The notes beneath the pieces were generated by a model. It worked only from the letters and a program-made list of their open reading frames with translations, had not been told where the DNA came from and did no database searches. From assembly GCF_002871935.1 (NCBI RefSeq), contig NZ_PNHQ01000019.1, forward strand, positions 1-31,922: a stretch of DNA of 31,922 nt, in the 5' to 3' direction. Both the position numbers and the translations under genes were made by a program. Below, piece after piece: positions 7,548 through 16,587 of this stretch. Source of the DNA: Aerococcus viridans (GTDB lineage Bacteria > Bacillota > Bacilli > Lactobacillales > Aerococcaceae). Numbering within the stretch: the first letter of the stretch is position 1; every line of letters starts with the position of its first letter.

Positions 7548-8573
7548 TTACTCACCTCCATACATATAGTAGAATTGAGGTGTTGAGGTATCTTCTAAAA
7601 CCTCTAAAATTTGTGTCATTTCATCAGCTGCATTCATTTCTGCTTGTCCTGTGAATAGCTGCTTATCCGTTAATAGTGACGTGAAGCTTGTTATCCATGA
7701 TGTTGCAGAAGTCGGTGTATAATCTACAACACTAGCGGTTTCTAAGTTATGGTCTGCTCTAAGCGCTGCTAACGCATCTTTTTCATAACCAATTTGGTCA
7801 GCTAAGCCATTTTCTACAGCTTGACTACCAGTATAAATGCGGCCATCAGCTAATTTTTTAACATCATCCGTAGACATGCCACGACCATTAGCCACAATAT
7901 CAACAAATCGATTATATTTTTCTTGAATAAAACTATTCAACACATCCTTCTCAGCATCAGAAGCGCCTCTATAAGACGAACCCAAATCTTTCATGGCACC
8001 TGATTTATAAGTATCCATAGAAAGTCCATGTTCTTCCATGAATCCTGAGAAGTTTGGTACTTGCATGATGACCCCAATGGAACCTGTTGTCGTTTCATTA
8101 TCTGTATAAATTTGATCCCCTACCATAGAAATCATGTAACCGCCAGATGCGGCCATTTGGCCCATGGAAACATAAATTGGAAAATCACGACTTTCTTTTA
8201 AATCCAGTAAAGCATTATATAATTCTGTACTTTCATACACACCACCACCTGGTGAATTAACGGTTAGTAATAATCCCTGAACTTCATCATTTTCTTTAAT
8301 TTCTTCGATTGCTTCTAGAATGCCTTGGTAATCCATCCCCTCAGAAAAATAGCCAGCCCCAGCATTGTCCATTATTGTTCCATCAACTTCAAGGACAGCT
8401 ACTTGACGATGAGCATCACCAGCTTCAATGGTATTTTGTGAAGTTGAGAAGGCTTTTGAACCCTCGGCAAATAGATTATTCATATTTGTTTGACTGGTCA
8501 ACTGATTTCCAACAGCTCCTAGTGCAAGAATAATGACAGCTACAATTGCTAGTATCCATGATTTTTTACTCAT
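7548..8573 (-). CDS. sppA: Signal peptide peptidase SppA
   Basis: Membrane-anchored serine protease of the S49 family that degrades leftover signal peptides and may act in envelope stress, 341 residues. An N-terminal transmembrane anchor spans about residues 6-22. The oxyanion motif NSPGGG is at 106-111. Catalytic Ser is S143 in MAASGGYM and the general base is K195 in SGAMKDLGS. The 52-residue spacing matches what I recall for B. subtilis SppA (S147 and K199). The ATG at 8573 follows GGAGGAGG. It is encoded between aspS and the RDD gene; the upstream hairpin at 8601-8647 may limit read-through from aspS. Confidence 0.93.
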   Translation of the reverse strand: MSKKSWILAIVAVIILALGAVGNQLTSQTNMNNLFAEGSKAFSTSQNTIEAGDAHRQVAVLEVDGTIMDNAGAGYFSEGMDYQGILEAIEEIKENDEVQGLLLTVNSPGGGVYESTELYNALLDLKESRDFPIYVSMGQMAASGGYMISMVGDQIYTDNETTTGSIGVIMQVPNFSGFMEEHGLSMDTYKSGAMKDLGSSYRGASDAEKDVLNSFIQEKYNRFVDIVANGRGMSTDDVKKLADGRIYTGSQAVENGLADQIGYEKDALAALRADHNLETASVVDYTPTSATSWITSFTSLLTDKQLFTGQAEMNAADEMTQILEVLEDTSTPQFYYMYGGE

Positions 8574-8600
8574 TAATTTAATCCTCCTCCAAATGAAAAA

Positions 8601-8647
8601 AGTAAATATATGTCTAAGTATATTCTACCATATGACATATATTTACT
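8601..8647 (-). terminator. Strong hairpin between aspS and sppA
   Basis: A perfect 14-bp stem (8601-8614 with 8634-8647) is followed on the minus strand by TTTTTT, 20 bases before the sppA ATG. It should end the hisS-aspS transcript. The 19-nt loop contains TAGAATATACT, which resembles a -10 element, with TTGAAG at 8651 or so, but spacing is about 20 bp. sppA must be read by read-through or from a promoter within or near this hairpin. Confidence 0.75.
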
Positions 8648-8705
8648 CTTCAAAATTGTGGTATTAGAAAAATTTAAGTTTATGCTTTCAAAGCATCACT
8701 GCTTT

Positions 8706-10475
8706 TTAGTCAAAATCAATAGTTGTAACTGATAATGATAACTCTTCTAATTGTTGTTCTGATACTTGGCTAGGTGCTTCAGTCAGCGGATCAAATGCGC
8801 GTCCATTTTTAGGGAAAGCAATGACTTCACGAATATTTTCTTCGCCCGCTAATAACATTACTAAACGGTCTAAACCTAGGGCTAATCCGCCATGTGGTGG
8901 GAAACCGTAGTCTAATGCATTTAATAAGAAGCCAAATTGTGAAGCGGCAGATTCCTCTGTAAATCCTAAAGCTTTAAACATTTGCATTTGCATTTCTTTT
9001 TGGTAGATACGTAGTGATCCACCACCGATTTCATAACCATTTAATACAATGTCGTATGCTTGAGCATATACATCTTCTGGATTTTCAGCTAACTTATCAA
9101 TATCTTCTTCATTTGGCATAGTGAATGGGTGGTGCATAGCGTTAAAGCGTTTTGTATCTTCATCATACTCAAGCAATGGCCAGTTTGTTACCCAAAGGAA
9201 GTTAAATTGATCTTTATCCATCAAGTCTAATTCACGACCAAATTTCAGGCGAATTTCAGATAATGATTGGTTCACTACTGATTCTTTATCAGCTACGAAC
9301 ACTAAGATATCACCAGTTTCAGCTTGCAAGCGCTCCATTAATGGTGCTGGGTTGTCTTTGAAGAATTTCCCAATAGGACCTGATAAACCTTCATCCGTAA
9401 CTTTGATCCAAGCAACACCCTTAGCACCGTATGTAGATGCAAATGGCGTTAAATTATCTAAATCTTTACGAGAATAGTTATCCCCTGCACCTTTAATATT
9501 GATGGCTTTAACCATACCACCATTCTCAATTGCTTGATTGAATACTTTAAATTCGTATTGATCAACGATATCTGATATCTCTACTAATTCTAAACCAAAA
9601 CGCGTATCTGGTTTATCATTCCCATAGCGAGCCATTGCATCGTCATAAGTAATGATTGGGAAGTTTTCGGTGATATCAATATTCTTAGTACGTTTAACGA
9701 CTGTTTTTAACATACCTTCTACTAAATCACGGATTTCTTCCTGCGTTAAGAATGTAGTTTCTAAGTCAATTTGTGTAAATTCAGGTTGACGGTCACCACG
9801 TAGATCTTCGTCACGGAAGCAACGTACTACTTGATAGTAGCGATCCATACCAGCTGACATCAACAATTGTTTAAATAATTGTGGTGATTGTGGCAAAGCA
9901 TAAAATTCACCAGGGTGTACACGTGATGGTACTAAATAATCACGAGCACCTTCAGGCGTAGATTTTGTTAAATATGGTGTTTCTACCTCGATAAATTCTT
10001 GATCATCAAGGTAGCGGTGAATAGTAGATACCACTTGATGACGTAATTTCATATTGTTTGCCATTTTTGGACGACGTAAGTCAACATAACGATATTTCAT
10101 ACGAATTTCGTCATTTACATCAATATCATCTTCCACAGGGAATGGTGGTGTTTTTGAAATGTTTAAGATTGTTAAATCTGAAACCATCACTTCAATATCA
10201 CCAGTTTTGATTTTCGGGTTAGCTAACCCTTCACCACGTAATACGACTTCACCGGTAACTTCAATTACATATTCCGAACGTAAACGTTCAGCTTCCGAAA
10301 ATTGGTCACCTAAGTTTTCTACATTAAATACAGCTTGAACGATACCTTCACGGTCACGTAAATCAACAAAGATTACGCCCCCAAGGTCACGACGTTTTTG
10401 TACCCATCCTTTTAATGTAACAGTTTGTCCAATAAATTCATTAGACACATCTCCACAATACACACTTCGTTGCAT
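8706..10475 (-). CDS. aspS: Aspartyl-tRNA synthetase, bacterial type
   Basis: Class II synthetase charging tRNA-Asp, 589 residues, the usual bacterial length including the GAD insertion. An N-terminal OB-fold anticodon domain (about 1-105) comes first. Then come the aspartate site segment [13 protein letters not shown], motif 2 [20 protein letters not shown] near residue 220, and motif 3 [12 protein letters not shown] near 530-541. The ATG at 10475 has AAAAGGAG upstream. It follows hisS by 26 bp and is under the same T-box leader. No sign shows whether the enzyme also charges tRNA-Asn. Confidence 0.96.
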   Translation of the reverse strand: MQRSVYCGDVSNEFIGQTVTLKGWVQKRRDLGGVIFVDLRDREGIVQAVFNVENLGDQFSEAERLRSEYVIEVTGEVVLRGEGLANPKIKTGDIEVMVSDLTILNISKTPPFPVEDDIDVNDEIRMKYRYVDLRRPKMANNMKLRHQVVSTIHRYLDDQEFIEVETPYLTKSTPEGARDYLVPSRVHPGEFYALPQSPQLFKQLLMSAGMDRYYQVVRCFRDEDLRGDRQPEFTQIDLETTFLTQEEIRDLVEGMLKTVVKRTKNIDITENFPIITYDDAMARYGNDKPDTRFGLELVEISDIVDQYEFKVFNQAIENGGMVKAINIKGAGDNYSRKDLDNLTPFASTYGAKGVAWIKVTDEGLSGPIGKFFKDNPAPLMERLQAETGDILVFVADKESVVNQSLSEIRLKFGRELDLMDKDQFNFLWVTNWPLLEYDEDTKRFNAMHHPFTMPNEEDIDKLAENPEDVYAQAYDIVLNGYEIGGGSLRIYQKEMQMQMFKALGFTEESAASQFGFLLNALDYGFPPHGGLALGLDRLVMLLAGEENIREVIAFPKNGRAFDPLTEAPSQVSEQQLEELSLSVTTIDFD

Positions 10476-10501
10476 TATATGCAGCTCCTTTTAATTTAAA
10501 T

Positions 10502-11791
10502 CTATTTATTTAATTCTTTATAAATTTCGGTAAAATCGTTGGCAAATCTTTCTAACGGGTAAGCAGCTTCTTTACCAGACGCCATGTGCTTAATCGTGAT
10601 TTGATTATTTTCCAATTCGGATTCACCAATGGTCACAACTAAATCTGCTCCTAATTTATTAGCATCTTTAAATTGTTTTTTAGGTTTAGCACCAGAGAAA
10701 TTCCGGTCTGCTGAGAAACCTGCGTGACGAATATGCTGCATGATCTTCATAGCCGCTTCATCTGTTCCTTCACCGATATTCACAACATAGACATCTAATG
10801 CATGCATTTCAGGTACTGCTACCGCTTGAGCTTTCATCAATAAAATCAAACGCTCAATACCTAACCCAAAACCAAATCCAGGTACAGACTCTTTACCATC
10901 TGAAATTTCTTGAACTAAGCCATCATAGTTACCACCACCACAAATAGTAGTTTGGGCACCGAATACTTTGTCTTCAGACATGATTTCAAAAATAGTATCT
11001 TGATAGTAATCTAAACCACGAACCATATTTGAATCTATTTCAAATTCAATACCTAAAGCAGTCAATAAAGATTGTACTTCATTAAAACGTTTTGTCGATT
11101 CTTCAGAAAGGTAATCTAGAATCGATGGTGCATTAGCAACAATCTCAATATCTTTCTTATCTTTAGAATCTAGCACACGTAACGGATTTTTATGTAGACG
11201 TGTTTTTGAATCTTCTGACAATTCATCTGTAAATGGTGTTAAGTAGTCAATAAGCGCTTGACGATACGCTAATCGTGAATCTATATCTCCAAGCGAATTG
11301 ATCACTAATTTAATGTGTTGAATATTGAGTGATTTAAATAAATCCATTGCCAAAGCAATCGTTTCAACATCTTTAGCAGCGCTTGCTTCACCAAATACCT
11401 CTACACCAATTTGATGAAACTGGCGTAAACGTCCACTCTGTGGTCTTTCATAACGGAACATTGGTCCCATATAATAAACTTTATATGGTTTCACTTGTTC
11501 TGGCGCATATAGTTTATTCTCCACATATGCACGAACTATCGGTGCAGTTCCCTCAGGTTTCAAGGCGATATGGCGGTCACCTTTATCATAAAAGTCATAC
11601 ATTTCTTTAGATACTACATCTGTTGTCTCTCCTACACCACGGGAAAATAATTCATAGCTTTCAAACATGGGTGTACGAATCTCGAAATAACGGTATTGGT
11701 CTAATACTCTTCTGGCAGTCTCTTCAATATAATGCCATAGATTCATATCTTCAGGTAAGATATCAGCAGTCCCTTTTGGTCGTTGAATCAC
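10502..11791 (-). CDS. hisS: Histidyl-tRNA synthetase
   Basis: Class II synthetase charging tRNA-His, 429 residues. Visible are [15 protein letters not shown] (motif 2 entry), [21 protein letters not shown], the histidine-binding [12 protein letters not shown], motif 3 [13 protein letters not shown], and the C-terminal anticodon-binding domain (about 330-425). The start is GTG at 11791, preceded by AAGGAGGGG; there is no suitable ATG. hisS and aspS form one operon behind a T-box, as in many Bacilli. Confidence 0.96.
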   Translation of the reverse strand: MIQRPKGTADILPEDMNLWHYIEETARRVLDQYRYFEIRTPMFESYELFSRGVGETTDVVSKEMYDFYDKGDRHIALKPEGTAPIVRAYVENKLYAPEQVKPYKVYYMGPMFRYERPQSGRLRQFHQIGVEVFGEASAAKDVETIALAMDLFKSLNIQHIKLVINSLGDIDSRLAYRQALIDYLTPFTDELSEDSKTRLHKNPLRVLDSKDKKDIEIVANAPSILDYLSEESTKRFNEVQSLLTALGIEFEIDSNMVRGLDYYQDTIFEIMSEDKVFGAQTTICGGGNYDGLVQEISDGKESVPGFGFGLGIERLILLMKAQAVAVPEMHALDVYVVNIGEGTDEAAMKIMQHIRHAGFSADRNFSGAKPKKQFKDANKLGADLVVTIGESELENNQITIKHMASGKEAAYPLERFANDFTEIYKELNK

Positions 11792-11807
11792 AATACCCCT
11801 CCTTTAA

Positions 11808-12045
11808 AATAAAAAATAAAAACGCCCTTACATTCCATTATCTAGAATATAAGGACGAGTGAACATCGTGGTACCACCTTAATTTCAACAGCTCTAGCTG
11901 TCGCTCGACGCGTAACGTGCGTGACGGAATAGCTTTGCACTATTCTCCTCCAGAGTGTTTAAAAATAAATGACATTGAGCATTCTCACCACTTAGCTCTC
12001 TCTATAAATGTCGACAATTATTCTTGCTCTATCATCGGATTATTC
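11808..12045 (-). promoter_or_regulatory. T-box leader of hisS-aspS
   Basis: The minus strand shows the T-box sequence AAGGTGGTACCACG (11867-11880). Its terminator is CGTCCTTATATTC with GAATGTAAGGGCG (11823-11857) followed by T-rich sequence. Stem I lies at about 11945-12035, with GACATT pairing to AATGTC and AGAGAG near the distal part. The triplet directly before TCTGGAG is CAC (11955-11957), a His codon in the usual specifier position. Uncharged tRNA would stabilise the antiterminator and allow hisS-aspS expression. The specifier call is tentative because the acceptor-pairing bulge reads UGGU. Confidence 0.92.
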
Positions 12046-12051
12046 GCTCTA

Positions 12052-12080
12052 ATATTATATCAAAATAAAAAAAGTGTCAA
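12052..12080 (-). promoter_or_regulatory. Promoter of the T-box hisS-aspS operon
   Basis: On the minus strand a consensus TTGACA (12075-12080) is 17 bp from TAATAT (12052-12057). A TATAAT overlaps at 15-bp spacing (12054-12059). It lies directly before the T-box leader. Confidence 0.75.
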
Positions 12081-12097
12081 GATGTGAAATTTTGTAG

Positions 12098-12126
12098 TTG
12101 TTCATTCATTCTAAGAACGGTAAACT
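12098..12126 (+). promoter_or_regulatory. Possible amidase promoter
   Basis: TTGTTC (12098-12103) and TAAACT (12121-12126) are 17 bp apart, pointing at the amidase gene. Both hexamers are weak, so this is tentative. Confidence 0.3.
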
Positions 12127-12169
12127 GAATGATAGTAATGCCAAATTTTAGAAAAAATATAACTTTATC

Positions 12170-12186
12170 TACCGGACAATCCGGTA
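12170..12186 (+). repeat. Inverted repeat before the amidase ribosome site
   Basis: TACCGG and CCGGTA are perfect 6-bp arms around ACAAT, ending 7 bases before the AGAGGTG ribosome site. It could be an operator or a short RNA hairpin affecting translation. GC-rich arms stand out in the AT-rich leader. Confidence 0.5.
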
Positions 12187-12207
12187 AATGACAGAGGTGT
12201 ACACAAA

Positions 12208-13563
12208 TTGACAGATCATTTTGAGAACCACTTCCAACAAAATAAGGTAGCCTATCTACTTTACCTTATTTTCATTTCTGGAATCGTTGGTCTCTCCTCT
12301 TTCCAATTATATCAATACAATAAATCATCTTATCGAGAATTATCAACCACCATTGTCAACCTTCGGGAAGGGCCAGGTATCACATACGATATTAAAGGAC
12401 AAATTGAAGGTGAAAATCCATACCGGATATTAAGCCAAGAAAACAATTGGTATTACGTGTTATTAGACAACAACGAAATCGGTTGGATACCTACATGGCT
12501 AGCAGATAACCAAGATATTGATGCAACAGATTTTATTGCTACAACTTTAAAAGATGAAATGAATATTTATGAAGACAATACCGATGATGCTACGATTTTA
12601 ATGACCACTGATAAAAATGAGAAATACCAAATTTTGCATCAAGCAGATGGTTGGACTCAGATTCAACTTGCTGGTGAAATCGGTTGGGTAAAACAATCCG
12701 AAATCGATATCACACCAGGAACAATTGCTTACGAAGGGGATACAACCATCACAGAAGAAGAGCAATCAACTTATGATGAATTCTTAACGGATTATGATTT
12801 CACCGTTACAGCAACAGCAGATGGTGTGAATATCCGAAGTGAAGCTGATAAGGATTCTGATATCTTAGCTAAAGGTGCGCTAAACGAACAGTTTGCATAC
12901 CTTGGCCAAGAGAATGAATACTACCATGTACGTTCAGTAGATGGCACTGAAGGCTATATCGTTAACTGGTTATCTGACAGCGACTCTACTGCTATGGCAG
13001 ATGCTGCAAAAGCTGCTGAGTCAACTAGTAGTTTAGCTGGCCGAACAATCGTTTTAGACCCTGGACATGGGGGCACTGATCCAGGTGCAGTAACAGATGG
13101 TCTATATGAAAAAGAGGTTACACTTCAAACGGCCCTAACCGTTAAAAAACGACTTGAAGCAGCTGGTGTAAACGTCATTATGACTCGAGATGATGATTCA
13201 GATGTTCTTTTATCTGATATTCCTTATATTGCAAACCAAGCAAATGCTGACTTGATGATTTCTTTCCACTATGATGCCATTGAAACGACAGGGGCATCAG
13301 GAACCACTGTATACCATTATGGTGATAACTCTATTCCGGTTGCTCAAGCAATTCAAGGACAGTTAATGGAACAATCTGCATTAGAGTCCAATGGGGTTAA
13401 GTTCGGTGACTTCCAAGTCATCCGTGATTTATCTGGAGAAGGTGTCCTAATTGAACTTGGTTATATGTCTACACCTAGTGATGTCGCTGTATTTAGTCAA
13501 GAAGGCTACTGGAACCAAGTTGCTGATTCAATTTATAATGCATTAACGATTTACTATCAATAA
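12208..13563 (+). CDS. Membrane-anchored N-acetylmuramoyl-L-alanine amidase with three SH3 domains
   Basis: Cell-wall hydrolase cutting the bond between MurNAc and the stem peptide, 451 residues. A short cytoplasmic start is followed by a transmembrane or uncleaved signal segment (about 14-34). Three bacterial SH3-type domains follow (about 45-100, 108-168 and 197-258), each with an N-I-R or N-L-R and GW-like core. The C-terminal Amidase_3 domain (about 277-450) has zinc ligands H287 in DPGHGG, E301 and H354, and catalytic E416 in IELGYMS. The start is TTG at 12208 with AGAGGTG upstream; the nearby ATG at 12188 is out of frame. It is transcribed away from the T-box operon. Likely role is septum or wall remodelling; the exact homologue is not named. 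Confidence 0.9.
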   Translation: MTDHFENHFQQNKVAYLLYLIFISGIVGLSSFQLYQYNKSSYRELSTTIVNLREGPGITYDIKGQIEGENPYRILSQENNWYYVLLDNNEIGWIPTWLADNQDIDATDFIATTLKDEMNIYEDNTDDATILMTTDKNEKYQILHQADGWTQIQLAGEIGWVKQSEIDITPGTIAYEGDTTITEEEQSTYDEFLTDYDFTVTATADGVNIRSEADKDSDILAKGALNEQFAYLGQENEYYHVRSVDGTEGYIVNWLSDSDSTAMADAAKAAESTSSLAGRTIVLDPGHGGTDPGAVTDGLYEKEVTLQTALTVKKRLEAAGVNVIMTRDDDSDVLLSDIPYIANQANADLMISFHYDAIETTGASGTTVYHYGDNSIPVAQAIQGQLMEQSALESNGVKFGDFQVIRDLSGEGVLIELGYMSTPSDVAVFSQEGYWNQVADSIYNALTIYYQ

Positions 13564-13580
13564 TTGATATAGATATAATC

Positions 13581-13758
13581 AAAAATGAGGCTGGGACAAA
13601 AATATCTCAGCCTCTCTTTGCTATATAAGAACATTTATAATTGGGTGCCAAAAGTCAGCATTGTCCGATACTGCCCAAATGTCTCCAATAACATTTCATT
13701 ATTGTTCGCCTTTTGGTTCAGTACGTCAATTCTAAACGACTTTTGTCTCACCTTCATT
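13581..13758. repeat. 178-bp structured repeat, copy 2
   Basis: Partner of 6631-6808 in the same orientation. The left hairpin pairs GAGGCTG with CAGCCTC. In copy 1 the same stem has A-T where this copy has G-C, a paired change that keeps the stem. A central hairpin CAATAA with TTATTG and an outer pair CAAAAGTC with GACTTTTG are also present. It fills the gap between the amidase gene and the convergent dtd gene, ending 3 bases from the dtd stop codon. On the minus strand the left hairpin followed by ATTTTTG could end dtd transcription; the amidase gene has no other visible terminator. Confidence 0.75.
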
Positions 13759-13761
13759 TTT

Positions 13762-14211
13762 TTATGTTTCTTCTGAATCTAAGATAATCGTCACAGGTCC
13801 ATCATTAATAAGAGAGACCTGCATATCAGCACCAAATTCACCTTCAGCAACTTTTAAACCAAAGTCTTCACGCAAGGTTTCATTTAATAACTGATAGATT
13901 TTATTACCGTGGTCAGGTTTTGCAGCATCAATAAAAGATGGTCGATTCCCTTTCTTTGTTCGGGCATAAAGTGTGAACTGAGAAATAGATAAAATTTCTC
14001 CAGAAACTTGATCAATATTTAGATTCAATTTATCATCCTCATCGGCAAAAATACGCATATTCGCAATTTTTCTGGCCATGTAAGTAACAGTTTCCGCCGT
14101 ATCATCATCATGAACACCAACTAAAATTACAAATCCTTTATCAATTTTGCCAATTATCTTATCATCAATCGCTACGTTAGCTTGAGTAACTCTTTGTATG
14201 ACAATTCGCAT
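13762..14211 (-). CDS. dtd: D-aminoacyl-tRNA deacylase
   Basis: Hydrolyses D-amino acids (and often glycine) mischarged onto tRNA, 149 residues, the standard length. The active-site motifs are SQFTLYA (about 76-82) and the Gly-cisPro motif in NDGPVTI near residue 138. The ATG at 14211 follows GGAGGG. It is placed 36 bp after rel, the usual order in Firmicutes, so it is read as the last gene of that operon. Confidence 0.95.
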   Translation of the reverse strand: MRIVIQRVTQANVAIDDKIIGKIDKGFVILVGVHDDDTAETVTYMARKIANMRIFADEDDKLNLNIDQVSGEILSISQFTLYARTKKGNRPSFIDAAKPDHGNKIYQLLNETLREDFGLKVAEGEFGADMQVSLINDGPVTIILDSEET

Positions 14212-14247
14212 TCAAACCCTCCATAAAACTTTCATTGCATAACCATT

Positions 14248-16503
14248 TTATTCTTTTGCACGAGCAACTGAATAAACATCCGGAATATTTTTCACCCGAT
14301 CGATTATCTTATCTAATTGATTGACATTTTGAATAACAAAACGCAACCTCACTTTGACAGAATTATCATCATGATTCACATTACCATTAATATTCGTTAC
14401 GGATCCTGCTATTGGGGTAATAACCTGTAAAACTTCATTTAAGAAACCAGACCGGTCTTCCCCTTCAACCACAATTTCCACTTCATATTGGTTATCCACA
14501 TTTTTACTAGCATCCTCCCATTCAACTGGAATTAGGCGATTTTTTTCATCTTCAGAAACTTTTACATTTTTGCAATCTCTACGATGTACGGAAACACCTC
14601 TGCCTTTAGTAATGTAGCCAACAATATCGTCACCAGGTACCGGATTACAACAATGCGCTAAGCGTACAAGTAATGAGTCTAATCCTTCAACAATTACACC
14701 TGAGCTCGATTTAGATTCCTTACGTCTTACATGACTAGGTTGCTTTTGTGATTTGCTTAATTTTTTCTGTTCGCCACTCTCTTTTAAGGTTTCTTCAACA
14801 GATTCTCGATTCTTCTCTGCAGCCCTTAACCGTCTTTCTCGTTCAGTTAATCGGTTGGCTACTGCAGTTGAAGATAATTCTCCGAATCCAATCGCTGCGA
14901 ATAGGTCTTCTTCAGTTGAAAAATTAAAGCGCGCCAGTGTTTTATTGATGTCGTCCTTCTTATAAACTTCTTTAAGCTTAAAACCATGGTTTTCAAGTGT
15001 TTCTTCAAGAGCATGTCGGCCTTGTTCTATTGCTTGATCTCGATCTTGTAATTTAAAGAAACGTTTGATTCTATTGCGGGCACGTGATGTTTTTACAAGG
15101 TTCACCCAATCACGTGACGGCCCTGCAGAATTAGGTGACGTTAAAATTTCAACAATATCCCCATTTTTCAGTTGATAATTTAAGGGTTCAATCTTACCAT
15201 TTACTTTGGCTCCAACTGTTTTATTCCCCACTTCTGAGTGAATAGAATAAGCAAAGTCTAACGGATATGAGCCAGCTGGTAATTCAGTGACATCGCCAGT
15301 TGGGGTAAATACATAGACTTTATCTTGGAAGATATCCTCTTTTACACTTTCCATAAAGTCCGTTGCATCTTTAGAGTCATCTTTTAATTCTGCGATTTGA
15401 TTAAACCAATCTAATTGTGCATCTAGAGGTGATGCTTCTACCTTGTCATGGTTACCCATTTTATATGCCCAGTGTGCCGCCACCCCATACTCAGCTACCT
15501 CATGCATTTCGTAGGTTCTGATTTGCACTTCTACTGGACTTGGCTGATTACCAACAACTGTTGTATGAATAGATTGATACATGTTCGCCTTAGGCATAGC
15601 AATATAATCTTTAAAACGCCCTGGTAACGGTTTCCAGTTGGTATGTACAATCCCAAGCACTGCATAGCAATCTCGAACTGATTCCACTAAAACACGAATA
15701 GCTTGTAAATCAAAAATTTGGTCAAATTCTTTATCTTGATCTTTCATTTTGCGATAAATAGAATAAATGTGTTTTGGACGCCCGTAGATTTCAAACTTGC
15801 CTGTAATAGCACCTTCAACCTGAGCCTCTAATTCATCAATTGTTGTTTGAATAAACTCAGCTCGCTCATCTCGTTTAGAATCTACCAATTGGACAATTGA
15901 ATAGTAAGATTCTGGATCTATATAGCGCAGAGCTGTATCTTCAAGTTCCCATTTAATTTGATTCATACCTAAACGATCTGCTAGTGGTGCATAGATTTCT
16001 AATGTTTCTGTTGAAATAATGACTTGTTTTTCTGGTCTATGCCACTTTAATGTGCGCATATTATGTAAGCGGTCGGCTAACTTCACCATGATTACCCGTA
16101 AATCATTGGCCATAGCTAATAACATTTTACGGTGATTCTCTGCTAATTGTTCTTCATGTGACTTATATTTAAACTTCCCTAATTTAGTCACACCATCAAC
16201 TAGAGTGGCAATTGTTGGAGAAAAGAAGTAGGCAATATCATCTAAAGAAATCCCGGTATCTTCTACAACATCATGCAAGAACCCCGTAATTACAGTATCT
16301 GGATCCATTTTCAATTCAGCAAGAATACTCGCTACTTGAACTGGATGGACAAAGTAAGGTTCGCCTGACTTTCTGATTTGCTCAATGTGCGCGCGTTCTG
16401 CGAAATCGGCTGCTTTTTTGACGTAGTCAACTTTCGATTCTGACATGTATGTTGCACATAAAGCTAATACTTCAGCTTTTGTATAATTCTTTTTATTCGG
16501 CAT
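14248..16503 (-). CDS. rel: Bifunctional (p)ppGpp synthetase/hydrolase Rel
   Basis: Stringent-response enzyme of 751 residues. The HD hydrolase domain has H53, H77-D78 and E81-D82 (FLHDVVEDT). The synthetase domain has RFKD at 296-299, the form seen in bifunctional Rel rather than in RelA, and the YQSIHTTV segment. A TGS domain is at about 390-455. A Cys-rich zinc-finger-like segment (LAHCCNPVPGD...HRRDC) is near 615-655, and an ACT domain is at the C terminus. All catalytic residues that I can check are present, so both activities are expected. The ATG at 16503 follows GTAGGTGG. Positioned between rsmE and dtd. Confidence 0.95.
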   Translation of the reverse strand: MPNKKNYTKAEVLALCATYMSESKVDYVKKAADFAERAHIEQIRKSGEPYFVHPVQVASILAELKMDPDTVITGFLHDVVEDTGISLDDIAYFFSPTIATLVDGVTKLGKFKYKSHEEQLAENHRKMLLAMANDLRVIMVKLADRLHNMRTLKWHRPEKQVIISTETLEIYAPLADRLGMNQIKWELEDTALRYIDPESYYSIVQLVDSKRDERAEFIQTTIDELEAQVEGAITGKFEIYGRPKHIYSIYRKMKDQDKEFDQIFDLQAIRVLVESVRDCYAVLGIVHTNWKPLPGRFKDYIAMPKANMYQSIHTTVVGNQPSPVEVQIRTYEMHEVAEYGVAAHWAYKMGNHDKVEASPLDAQLDWFNQIAELKDDSKDATDFMESVKEDIFQDKVYVFTPTGDVTELPAGSYPLDFAYSIHSEVGNKTVGAKVNGKIEPLNYQLKNGDIVEILTSPNSAGPSRDWVNLVKTSRARNRIKRFFKLQDRDQAIEQGRHALEETLENHGFKLKEVYKKDDINKTLARFNFSTEEDLFAAIGFGELSSTAVANRLTERERRLRAAEKNRESVEETLKESGEQKKLSKSQKQPSHVRRKESKSSSGVIVEGLDSLLVRLAHCCNPVPGDDIVGYITKGRGVSVHRRDCKNVKVSEDEKNRLIPVEWEDASKNVDNQYEVEIVVEGEDRSGFLNEVLQVITPIAGSVTNINGNVNHDDNSVKVRLRFVIQNVNQLDKIIDRVKNIPDVYSVARAKE

Positions 16504-16587
16504 GTTACCACCTACTTTCCTAGATTATATGAGTTGTATGTGATTACTATATTACCACATAAATGGCTTAGAAAACCTATCAAGCCT

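Noticed and set aside
11383..11862. Plus-strand frames antisense to hisS and its leader
   Set aside because: They overlap the hisS motifs or T-box terminator on the opposite strand and have no supporting signals.
13585..13776. 63-codon plus-strand frame covering repeat copy 2
   Set aside because: The frame is not kept in copy 1, because two small indels shift it, and there is no ribosome site. The conservation is structural, not coding.
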